Origin: Streptomyces dengpaensis
GTDB lineage: Bacteria; Actinomycetota; Actinomycetes; Streptomycetales; Streptomycetaceae
Assembly (NCBI RefSeq): GCF_002946835.1
Contig: NZ_CP026652.1
Span: 1,922,001 to 1,986,000, forward strand
Direction of reading: 5' to 3'
Length of the DNA: 64,000 bases
Shown here piece after piece: positions 25,126 through 31,852 of the stretch; the first letter of the stretch is position 1; each line of letters begins with the position of its first letter. The notes below the pieces were generated by a model. That model was not told the origin of the DNA, did no database searches, and saw nothing but the letters and a program-made list of their open reading frames with translations. A program made the translations under genes and the position numbers.

Positions 25126-25275
25126 AGAGTGGTCCAGCGTGTAACGGCTCGTCTCGCGCCGTCCGCTCACGAATCGCTCACGCACCATAGCTGGTTCCTG
25201 ATGCCTGACCAGCAGGTTCATGCGATGACCGCTTCGGCGGTGATGCGGGACGGCCGCCTGACAAGGGGAACAGCG

Positions 25276-25299
25276 CGGGGCGGGCCGCGGCCCGCCCCG
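25276..25299 (-). terminator. perfect 24-bp palindrome after lipoprotein gene
   Basis: CGGGGCGGGCCG followed directly by its exact complement CGGCCCGCCCCG lies 26 bases beyond the stop of the minus-strand gene at 25326-25895. It probably acts as the transcription terminator of that gene. Confidence 0.6.
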
Positions 25300-25325
25300 T
25301 CGCCGGCTCCGAAAACCCCAGGGCG

Positions 25326-25895
25326 TCAGTCGAAACAGCCGACCTTCGCCCCGTCCGTCTCGGAGCCGACCTCTATCTCGAATCCGGATCCCAAGTCGAA
25401 CTCCGGCCCGGCGTCGTAGTCGTACTCAAACTTCAGATCGCGGGCCGTGGTGAACTGCACGGACAGCAGGAGGGCGTCGCCGTCCCCGCCTTTGGTAAAG
25501 CACAGTCCCGCCGTTGTTTCGGGGGTGTCCGGGTCTGAAGGGTCGTGCTGCAGGCGCCAGCCGTCCGCCTTGGCGGTGGTGCGGTAGAAGTCCACGACCT
25601 CCTGCCGGGAGCCGGGGAAGGCGTAGACGCGCGCGGCGTACAGCCAGGCGTCGCCGGTGTCGTCGATGCAGCGCGAGTCAACCGAGTCGAGCCCCCTCAG
25701 GGCGGTCGCCCCCTCGGGGGTGGAGTTCAGGATCGACTGGGAGCGCAGGTCCTTCAGCCGCACCGCGGTGTCGTCACAGGTGTTGAACGGGGACAGCGCG
25801 GAGCAGCTGGTCAGGCCGGCGGTCATCAGGGCGGTGGCCAGGAGCAGTGTGACGGGCAGTGCGGTCGGCCGGGCGGGGCGCGTCGGCAGCGGCAT
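25326..25895 (-). CDS. lipoprotein of unknown function
   Basis: Encodes 189 residues. A signal peptide (LPVTLLLATALMTAGLTSC) ends in a lipobox Cys, so the protein is anchored outside the membrane. The mature part has two conserved-looking halves: RSQSILNSTPEGATALRG, then VYAFPGSRQEVVDFYRTTAK and AGLCFTKGGDGDALLLSVQF. Similar small lipoproteins are common in Streptomyces and have no assigned function. The ATG follows GGGAG. Confidence 0.75.
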   Translation of the reverse strand: MPLPTRPARPTALPVTLLLATALMTAGLTSCSALSPFNTCDDTAVRLKDLRSQSILNSTPEGATALRGLDSVDSRCIDDTGDAWLYAARVYAFPGSRQEVVDFYRTTAKADGWRLQHDPSDPDTPETTAGLCFTKGGDGDALLLSVQFTTARDLKFEYDYDAGPEFDLGSGFEIEVGSETDGAKVGCFD

Positions 25896-26017
25896 GGGGG
25901 CTCCCGGAGGTTGTGGAGGGGTCGGAGGCTGGGGGTGGCGGGTTCGGAGGGGTGAATCAGGAGGAGCTCGGGGACCGGACGACGCGAGGGTGCGAAGGAG
26001 GAACCGGTGGTGGTACG

Positions 26018-26061
26018 CGGGTGCCGGGGCACGCCCTCGAAAGGGCCTGCCCCGGCACCCG
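26018..26061. terminator. strong 14-bp hairpin
   Basis: CGGGTGCCGGGGCA (26018-26031) pairs with TGCCCCGGCACCCG (26048-26061). Inside, GCCC pairs with GGGC across a CGAAA-type loop. It lies about 50 bases downstream of the truncated gene at 26114. Confidence 0.7.
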
Positions 26062-26113
26062 TCGGCCAGGTCAGCGGGTCAGCGGACGCAAGAGTCCCAT
26101 GACCGCTGTGGGA

Positions 26114-26366
26114 TCACTTCTTCAGGTACCCGTGGCTGTAGAGCCAGCTGCCGGCGGAGTACAGGTACTGGAACAGGTAGCCGCGGCTGTTGTAGTAGTT
26201 CATCCAGTACCGGTTGTAACTGCTGCCGACGAAGTTGCGCGCCACCCGGTTGTTGTACTGGTCCTTCCGGGAATCGCGGCTTGTCTGCCCGTACTCGTGG
26301 GCGTCACCGAGCCGCTTGGCGGCACGCCGGCCGAAGAAGTAGGTCAGCGCGGCCTGCCAGATGAAG
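26114..26366 (-). pseudogene. 5'-truncated gene, DUF6973-like C-terminal part
   Basis: The remaining 84 codons read IWQAALTYFFGRRAAKRLGD, HEYGQTSRDSRKDQYNNRV and then a Tyr-rich tail (SSYNRYWMNYYNSRGYLFQY). The AHE...D.YNN pattern recalls DUF6973-type domains, but I am not certain. Upstream of about 26366 the frame stays open to 26443. That part is antisense to a serine-recombinase remnant, so the true 5' end was lost when that segment arrived. Confidence 0.5.
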
Positions 26367-26372
26367 AGCGGA

Positions 26373-26665
26373 GTCGAGCGCAGCAACGAGGAGCAGCACG
26401 AGGCGAACGTCAAGGCTCTCGCGGAGTACCGCGTCCCGATCACGCTGACCGGCGAATCCTACAAGGAGGTTGGCTCCGCGTCCGATTACGCACACAAGAC
26501 CCGCGACGGCTTCGGCCCGCTCATAGCTGATCTCCACTCGAGCGAGTTCGGCGCCGACGTCCTCGTGATGTGGGAGAAGTCCCGAGCCTCGCGCCAGCCG
26601 CGCGAATGGACCGCCGTTGCCGACGCGTGCCGGGCCCGGGGCGTGAAGATCTTCATCACGACGGG
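26373..26665 (+). pseudogene. large serine recombinase remnant (resolvase domain)
   Basis: The reading frame contains EEQHEANVKALAEY, then SYKEVGSASDYAHKTRDGFG and DVLVMWEKSRASRQPREWTA, ending ARGVKIFITTG. This is the middle of the catalytic domain of an actinophage-type serine integrase. The catalytic Ser at the extreme N-terminus and everything after the first 100 residues of the domain are missing, so it cannot be active. It marks an old phage or integrative-element insertion at the left edge of the island. Confidence 0.65.
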
Positions 26666-26684
26666 CCGTCTAGTTGAGGCGATG

Positions 26685-26894
26685 CTACTGCGCTGCCGCC
26701 TGCGCGACCCAGATGCGCGTCATGATCTGGAGTAGGACAGGGTCGATCAGCTCCACGTCGTCGGCATGCTCGCGGTGCGCCCACACCGTCCAGCCCGGCC
26801 CGGAGTTGCCGAGCTCGTGCATGACGATCACGCCGTCGGCGGGGTCGGTGCTCAGACCATCGCAGGCGCGGCACACGTGCAGGGCCCGGCTCAT
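26685..26894 (-). CDS. small Cys-containing protein of the XRE/DUF6879 neighbourhood
   Basis: Encodes 69 residues starting MSRALHVCRACDGLSTDPAD, with one CxxC pair and NSGPGWTVWAHREHADDVEL. Short proteins with VCxxC...NSGPGWTVYA are common in Streptomyces beside DUF6879/DUF5753 genes and their function is unknown. It is divergent from the DUF6879 gene. Confidence 0.65.
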   Translation of the reverse strand: MSRALHVCRACDGLSTDPADGVIVMHELGNSGPGWTVWAHREHADDVELIDPVLLQIMTRIWVAQAAAQ

Positions 26895-26945
26895 GACGCA
26901 TCGCCCCGGCGGCCGTGGCAGGCTGGCGAGGGCGGCTGCCCGTCC

Positions 26946-27644
26946 GTGCACGAGGACGTAGACAGCGGCGAGATCATCGTTCACGGGCCGTCGCTCAGCG
27001 ACCCCGAGGACATCGCGCAGCTCCGGCACTTGTCCGAAGGAGAGGTGGCGATCGTTGTACCTCGCGAACTGATCGTGGACTGGGGGCCCAAGGACGTGAC
27101 TCGCGACGCGAGCATCATCGACCTGGACGCGTTCGGACAGCTCTTCGAGCGGTTCGAGCACACCGCCTGGCGGCTGGAGACCCGGCGCCGGTACGCGTCC
27201 GACGAGGCGACCGACACGTGGGCGCAGTTCGTCCAGGGCGAGGCTCCGACGTGGGACCTGAGGACTCCGTGGTCCGTGACGATCCGCGAGAAGACCGCAG
27301 GTGGCGCACGAGTCGGACGCGTGCGCCTGGTCGACGACCCCGCCACTCAGGGACAGCGCTACCTGCTCGCGTACGCCGAGAAGAACACCGCCCTGGGCGA
27401 GGACATCCGCAACCTCTCGCGTGCCGAGGCTGATCGCCTGCGTCTCCCCGCCGAAGACTTCTGGATCTTCGACTCCCGGCTGGTGGCGCTCCTCAACTTC
27501 ACCGACGATGACGAACTGGTCGACGTCGAGCTGATCACCGAACCGGCTGAGGTGATCAGGTACGCCATGGTCCGGGATGCGGCCATCCACCACGCTGTCC
27601 CGTACGAGGAGTTCGCGGCCGACATGAGCACCAGGGAGCAGTGA
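26946..27644 (+). CDS. DUF6879 family protein
   Basis: Encodes about 232 residues from a GTG. The exact start is uncertain because no ribosome site is visible. After a leader region (GEIIVHGPSLSDPEDIAQL) comes the domain: FGQLFERFEHTAWRLETRRR, VQGEAPTWDLRTPW and VRLVDDPATQGQRYLLAYAE. In databases this is, as I recall, DUF6879, typically encoded directly in front of an XRE/DUF5753 regulator, as here with a 9-base gap. Biochemical role unknown. Confidence 0.75.
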   Translation: MHEDVDSGEIIVHGPSLSDPEDIAQLRHLSEGEVAIVVPRELIVDWGPKDVTRDASIIDLDAFGQLFERFEHTAWRLETRRRYASDEATDTWAQFVQGEAPTWDLRTPWSVTIREKTAGGARVGRVRLVDDPATQGQRYLLAYAEKNTALGEDIRNLSRAEADRLRLPAEDFWIFDSRLVALLNFTDDDELVDVELITEPAEVIRYAMVRDAAIHHAVPYEEFAADMSTREQ

Positions 27645-27653
27645 GTCGAACCG

Positions 27654-28505
27654 GTGAGCACCGACTTCCAGCAGGCGCGCGCGGCGCTCGGTGAGCGTCT
27701 GCGAGAGCTGCGCGAGTCCGCCCCCGGCGATCGACTCACCGGCACGATCCTGGCCCAGCGGCTGGGCTGGCCCCAGTCGAAGATCAGCAAGCTGGAGAAC
27801 GGCAAGCAGACGGCCACGGCTGACGAGCTCCGGGCCTGGGCCGAGGCCACCGGCCAGCCGGAGGCGGACGGGGAACTCCTCGCCCGCCTCCGGGGACTGG
27901 AGTCCCACGTCCGCAGTTGGCGGCGCCAGCTCGCCTCGGGTCACAAGGCCGTCCAGGACGCGCACAACGCGGCGCAGGCTCAGGCGGCGGTCCTCCATGC
28001 GTGGGAGTCGTCGTGGATCGTCGGCGTGCTCCAGACGCCCGACTATGCGCGGGCGATTCTCAGTCGATTCACCGAACTGCACGGCTCGGTACGGGACATC
28101 GAGGAGGCCGTGCGCTCCCGCATGAAGCGTCAGGAGTGCCTCTACAGCGCGGGCCGGAAGTACCACATCCTCCTCTGGGAGCCCGTACTGAGCGCGCTGA
28201 TCTGCCCGCCCTCGGTGCTCGCCGCACAGCTCGACCGGCTCTCCGGCGTGATCGGCCTGGACACCGTCGAGCTCGGGATCGTGCCCATCGGCGCGTCTCT
28301 GAAGATCCCGCCCGGCGGAGGCTTCTGGATCTACGACGACCAACAGGTCGTCGTAGAGAACTGGCACGCCGAGATCTGGCTCGACGACACGGACAACGTC
28401 GCAACCCACTTCAAGGTCTGGCGCACCCTGCGGGAGTCGGCCGTCTTCGGGACGGACGCCCAGAACCTGATCAGCCGTGCGCGCCGGGCCCTCGACGTCA
28501 CCTAG
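27654..28505 (+). CDS. XRE-family regulator with DUF5753 domain
   Basis: Encodes 283 residues from a GTG. The N-terminal HTH is TGTILAQRLGWPQSKISKLE. The DUF5753 domain follows with HAWESSWIVGVLQTPDYARA, MKRQECLYSAGRKYHILLWE and GGFWIYDDQQVVVENWHAEI. This family, with hundreds of members in streptomycetes, regulates morphology or acts with small DUF397 partners. Here the partner is a DUF6879 gene. The stop codon TAG at 28503-28505 is supplied by the end of the MITE-like element, so the native C-terminus may be cut short. Confidence 0.88.
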   Translation: MSTDFQQARAALGERLRELRESAPGDRLTGTILAQRLGWPQSKISKLENGKQTATADELRAWAEATGQPEADGELLARLRGLESHVRSWRRQLASGHKAVQDAHNAAQAQAAVLHAWESSWIVGVLQTPDYARAILSRFTELHGSVRDIEEAVRSRMKRQECLYSAGRKYHILLWEPVLSALICPPSVLAAQLDRLSGVIGLDTVELGIVPIGASLKIPPGGGFWIYDDQQVVVENWHAEIWLDDTDNVATHFKVWRTLRESAVFGTDAQNLISRARRALDVT

Positions 28506-28643
28506 GGCGCTTCTGATGGCTCTTGGTCGGGCGTGGGACTGATCGTCGGCGCAACGCGAGCCACCTCGTGATGCGCTGACTGCCCCTCCGGGCACGCCAG
28601 TGACAGCCATCGGACGGTTTCAAGAGCCGTCAGAAGCGCCCTA
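28503..28643. mobile_element. 141-bp MITE-like element with 21-bp inverted repeats and TA duplication
   Basis: The left end TAGGGCGCTTCTGATGGC at 28503 and the inverted right end finishing at 28643 match over 23 bases with one mismatch. That count includes a TA dinucleotide at each outer edge, which looks like a target duplication. The 95 bases inside have no coding capacity. TA duplication with GGGCGC ends suggests mobilisation by an IS5-group or IS630-group transposase (inference). Both flanking genes end in TAG codons created by the element ends. Confidence 0.65.
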
Positions 28644-28910
28644 AACCCGACTCGGGTCGGGCCTGACCTCTGACACGTGCACGCTGAGGCACGTCGGGCC
28701 CAGCCAGGCCCGTGAAGCGGTCTGCTTCGCGGCGGTGATCAGCTTCTTGGACAAATCGCCGGCCCTCGGGAATGGCTCGCCCGCTCTGCGGGCGTCCTCG
28801 CGAGCACGCACCGCGTCGTTGAAGACGACGCGGGCGCACCCGAACGCCTTGGCCAGTGCGGTGCGTTGGCCGGAATCCGGGTACAGGCGGAAGCTGTACC
28901 GAAGCTGCAT
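28641..28910 (-). pseudogene. TnpB (IS200/IS605 OrfB) N-terminal remnant
   Basis: Starting MQLRYSFRLYPDSGQRTALA, then FGCARVVFNDAVRAREDARR and LSKKLITAAKQTASRAWLG. This is the N-terminal HTH region of TnpB, the RNA-guided nuclease of IS605-type elements. After about 75 residues the sequence leaves the family, and the frame stops at a TAG in the MITE-like element. The RuvC domain and zinc finger are absent, so it is inactive. Confidence 0.75.
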
Positions 28911-29230
28911 GACGGCCACGATACATACGCGGGTTATAGGTGAAATGCAGAAGATCAGAACGGGTCGGCACTGTCTTTTCGTGATGCAGGACCACTTGGC
29001 CTTGTCCCTGATCAGCCCGCGGCTCCAGCGACATCCTTCTCGGCCCTCCCACCCGCGACCACAACAACCAGGGTGGACCAACGACACAGACCCTGCTCGA
29101 ATCACGCTTTCCTCAGCAGAGTCCTGAAGCCCGATGCACATCCCGATAGCATGCCCTCACAGGCCACCCCACCCGCCTCTCCGTCAACGCCCGGGGTGTG
29201 AGGGGCAGTTGGCCTTCGTCGGGAGGACGT
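28911..29230. other. non-coding stretch upstream of TnpB remnant
   Basis: This 320-base stretch has no credible gene. Its A/T-rich part (28915-28985, with TACGCGGGTTATAGGTG) probably was the promoter side of the IS605-type element, and the last 15 bases carry the ribosome site (GGGAGG) of the secreted protein gene at 29231. I see no subterminal hairpin of an IS605 end with confidence. Confidence 0.4.
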
Positions 29231-30652
29231 ATGAAGCACCGCGGCAGGCACCGTCGTCGCAGGAGGGGACAGGCGCTGCGCGCCACGCTGGCGGGCACCG
29301 CTCTCGCTCTCACCGCGGCCGCCACGCTGATCAGCACCTCCCAGGCCACGGCCGACGGCAGTCCGGGCGGACTGACCCCGGTCACGTCGGCGGCCGCGAC
29401 CGCCAAGCTGCGGCTCCACGAGAACCTGGTCGCGCGGGACACCCTCGACACGCTCACCAGGAGGATGGGCGGGAACGTCGGCGTCGACGGCGTCCTCCAG
29501 AGCGCCGATCGCTCGATGCGCGACCGGGCCGAGTGCTCCACCGCCGAGCGGGCCGCGCTGCCGGTCGAGCCGACGGCCACGCGCGCGTACTGCTGGGACG
29601 GCGGCGACGCGCGGACCCGGCAGTGGCAGCCGCGGTCGGTCACCACCTCCGGCGACGCCGACGACGACGGCCAGTGGGGCGAACACCGGGTGATCCTGGC
29701 CGGCTGGACGCACCACGGCAGCCGGGTCGCCGCCGACCGCCAAGCCGTCGCCGACCACCAAGCCGTGGCCGACCGCCACGCCGCCGACGACCGCCAGGCC
29801 GCCGTGCCGGCGCGCGACAAAGGCCTGGCCCGGATCGCCGTCGTCGACGCGACCGACCCGGCGGCCCTCACGTACCGCTGGGTTCTGCTCGTCGCCCCGC
29901 GCGACGGCGGCAAGGACTTCACGGCGGTCCGCTCAGGCCTGGGCGGCATGGTCTGGTACCAGGACAAGCTGATCGTCACCGCCGCGCACGGCGCGGGCCT
30001 GCTCGTCTTCGACATGCACCGCATCCTGCGGGCCGACGTGAACAGCGCCGCCGTCGGCAGGACGGGCGACGGCTACTCGGCGGACGGCTACCAGTACGTG
30101 CTCCCGGCCATCGGCTCGTACGCCGTACCCGGCGGCACATGTACGGCGGACAGCTTCACGGCGGTGCCCTGTTTCGGCTCGCTCTCCCTGGACCGTACGA
30201 CCGTGCCGGACAGCCTGGTCGCCACCGAACCGCCCGGCCGCGACAGGGACCGGGCCCGTGTCTGGCGGTACTCCTACAGCACCGCCGCCCACCGCACGGG
30301 CCTGCTCGCCGGCTCCCAGGGGTACGTCGCCGCGGTCGAGGCCTACGAGACCAAGGCCGCGGGAGCGTCCGGCGTGCTCTCCCACACGCCCATCGGCGCG
30401 CGCGAGGCCCAGTGGTACGTCGGCCACGCGTCGGACGGCCCCACCCCGCGCGGCGTCCTGTGGCGGCAGACCGACGGCGGCGCCAAGGCGGCCACCTGCA
30501 CCGCGGACCAGTCGCACGCCTGCTGGGGCCTGCACGCCCGGTCGCTCTCCTACTGGCAGGAGACGGGCGAGCTGTGGACGCTGACGAGCCCGGCTGAGCA
30601 GCGGCTGCTCTACGCCGTTCCGCTGTCCTCTGTCGACGACTCGCTGGAGTGA
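29231..30652 (+). CDS. secreted protein of unknown function
   Basis: Encodes 473 residues. The ATG has a good ribosome site (GGGAGG). An Arg-rich n-region (MKHRGRHRRRRRGQ) and hydrophobic core (TLAGTALALTAAATL) form a signal peptide cut near QATA. The mature part suggests a beta-propeller-like extracellular protein: WVLLVAPRDGGKDFTAVRSG, GLGGMVWYQDKLIVTAAHGA, GLLVFDMHRIL and YQYVLPAIGSYAVPGG. A short internal repeat DRQAVADHQAVADRHAADDR sits near residue 175. I recognise no family name, although similar proteins appear in other streptomycetes. Confidence 0.75.
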   Translation: MKHRGRHRRRRRGQALRATLAGTALALTAAATLISTSQATADGSPGGLTPVTSAAATAKLRLHENLVARDTLDTLTRRMGGNVGVDGVLQSADRSMRDRAECSTAERAALPVEPTATRAYCWDGGDARTRQWQPRSVTTSGDADDDGQWGEHRVILAGWTHHGSRVAADRQAVADHQAVADRHAADDRQAAVPARDKGLARIAVVDATDPAALTYRWVLLVAPRDGGKDFTAVRSGLGGMVWYQDKLIVTAAHGAGLLVFDMHRILRADVNSAAVGRTGDGYSADGYQYVLPAIGSYAVPGGTCTADSFTAVPCFGSLSLDRTTVPDSLVATEPPGRDRDRARVWRYSYSTAAHRTGLLAGSQGYVAAVEAYETKAAGASGVLSHTPIGAREAQWYVGHASDGPTPRGVLWRQTDGGAKAATCTADQSHACWGLHARSLSYWQETGELWTLTSPAEQRLLYAVPLSSVDDSLE

Positions 30653-30713
30653 GCGCCCGGCTGGAGGAAACCGCTTTTGGAGCGGCACCCGCCTCCGTGG
30701 TTCCCTGGCCGGC

Positions 30714-31286
30714 ATGAGCAACGTCACTGTGACCACCTGGTCCCTGGAGCAGACGGCCCCGGCCGACCTGCTCCCCGCGATCGCGCCCGGCGGCGACGTC
30801 CGGATCGTACGGTCCGAGGTCCCCTCGCCCGAGTTCAGCCGCTTCCTGTACGCGTCGGTCGGCGGGGACATCCGCTGGACGGACCGGCTCGGCTGGACGT
30901 ACGCGCAGTGGCAGGAGGCCCTGGACAGGCCGGGGGTGGAGACCTGGGTCGCGTACGACAGGGGGACGCCTGCGGGTTATGTCGAGCTCGACCCGCAGGA
31001 CGACGGTGTCGTGGAGATCGTCCACTTCGGACTGATCCCCGCCTTCCGGGGACGCCGGATCGGCGGGCACCTCCTCACGTACGGTGCCGCGCGCGCCTGG
31101 GACCTGGCCGAGCGCTGGCCGGGGCGGGCCGAGACCAAGCGCGTCTGGCTGCATACCTGCAGCAAGGACGGCGAGCACGCGATGGACAACTACCAGCGGC
31201 GCGGCTTCAAGCTCTTCGACACCAAGGTCGAGGAGGAGCCGGACGCCGCCACTCCGGGGCCCTGGCCGGGGGCGCGGGCGGTCTGA
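30714..31286 (+). CDS. GNAT-family N-acetyltransferase
   Basis: Encodes 190 residues. The acetyl-CoA loop is FGLIPAFRGRRIGGHLLTYG (the R/Q-x-x-G-x-G/A motif as RGRRIGG), followed by motif B NYQRRGFKLFDTK. The first half, DRLGWTYAQWQEALDRPGVE, resembles a group of small-molecule or ribosomal-protein acetyltransferases, but the substrate cannot be told. The stop codon abuts a 22-bp repeat array. Confidence 0.88.
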   Translation: MSNVTVTTWSLEQTAPADLLPAIAPGGDVRIVRSEVPSPEFSRFLYASVGGDIRWTDRLGWTYAQWQEALDRPGVETWVAYDRGTPAGYVELDPQDDGVVEIVHFGLIPAFRGRRIGGHLLTYGAARAWDLAERWPGRAETKRVWLHTCSKDGEHAMDNYQRRGFKLFDTKVEEEPDAATPGPWPGARAV

Positions 31287-31476
31287 CCTGCTTGCGCGGG
31301 TGGTCGGACCTGCTTGTGAAGGCGGTTTGACCCGCTTGCGCGGGCGGTCGGACCTGCTTGTGAAGGCGGTTTGACCCGCTTGCGCGGGCGGTCGGACCTG
31401 CTTGCGCAGAGGGTCTGACCTGCTTGCGCAGAGGGTCTGACCTGCTTGCGCAGAGGGTCTGACCTGCTTGCGCCGG
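31285..31476. repeat. 22-bp minisatellite after acetyltransferase gene
   Basis: Eight units and a part-unit of 22 bases, each beginning GACCTGCTTGCGC or GACCTGCTTGTGAAGG, run without interruption from the GNAT stop codon. Units 2 and 4, 3 and 5, and 6 to 8 are identical or nearly so, showing higher-order duplication of 44-base pairs. The array makes up most of a 325-base non-coding gap before the leader peptide at 31612. Confidence 0.85.
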
Positions 31477-31611
31477 GGCGCAGGCCCGTTTCGGCGCCGC
31501 CGGAGGCCCGGCCGTGTGACCGACGACACCTGGTCTCGTGATGCGGGACAAGGGTGTCCACATATTGGATAACGGTGGACTGGCCCGAGATCCGCGTGAC
31601 ACGCTTCCGTC

Positions 31612-31695
31612 ATGTCTGGAACTGGAATTGCCTTGGTGAGTCGGCGGCACGTCGACCTCGGCCGCATGTCCAGCGCCATCTGTCCGGCGAGCTGA
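31612..31695 (+). CDS. 27-residue cysteine-attenuator leader peptide
   Basis: A short frame reads MSGTGIALVSRRHVDLGRM and ends SSAICPAS. Peptides with RRHVDL..., and a Cys near the end, precede sulfite reductase and other sulfur genes in many actinobacteria and are annotated as putative cysteine-responsive leaders. Stalling at the Cys codon would change folding of the RNA downstream, where a hairpin lies at 31707-31721. Its position 157 bases before the sulfite reductase gene fits that role. Upstream, GTCCAC and GTGGAC flank an A/T-rich centre (31554-31579), a possible operator. Confidence 0.75.
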   Translation: MSGTGIALVSRRHVDLGRMSSAICPAS

Positions 31696-31706
31696 CGCAC
31701 CCATAA

Positions 31707-31741
31707 GTGGCCTCCGGCCACGGGCCCAGCGCCGACTTTTT
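31707..31741 (+). terminator. candidate attenuator hairpin and T-run
   Basis: GTGGCC (31707-31712) pairs with GGCCAC (31716-31721) across a three-base loop, and TTTTT follows at 31737-31741. It lies 12 bases after the leader-peptide stop and in front of the sulfite reductase gene, as expected for a leader-controlled terminator. The spacing between stem and T-run is longer than usual. Confidence 0.45.
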
Positions 31742-31852
31742 CCCTTTCGCGCCCCTTGCGCAGTGACGCGCCCATACCTCCGTATGCGCCCGTACGTGCA
31801 GGTCAGAGCCGCTGAACAGACCAGTCCCGCAGTCTCGAAGGACGTAGCAACC

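Noticed and set aside
26895..28610. A 640-codon minus-strand frame continuing upstream of the small Cys protein.
   Set aside because: It is antisense to the DUF6879 and XRE/DUF5753 genes, which have clear family motifs.
31190..31775. Minus-strand frame with repeats like QAGQTLCASRSDPLRK.
   Set aside because: It arises from the 22-bp minisatellite and the antisense of the acetyltransferase gene.
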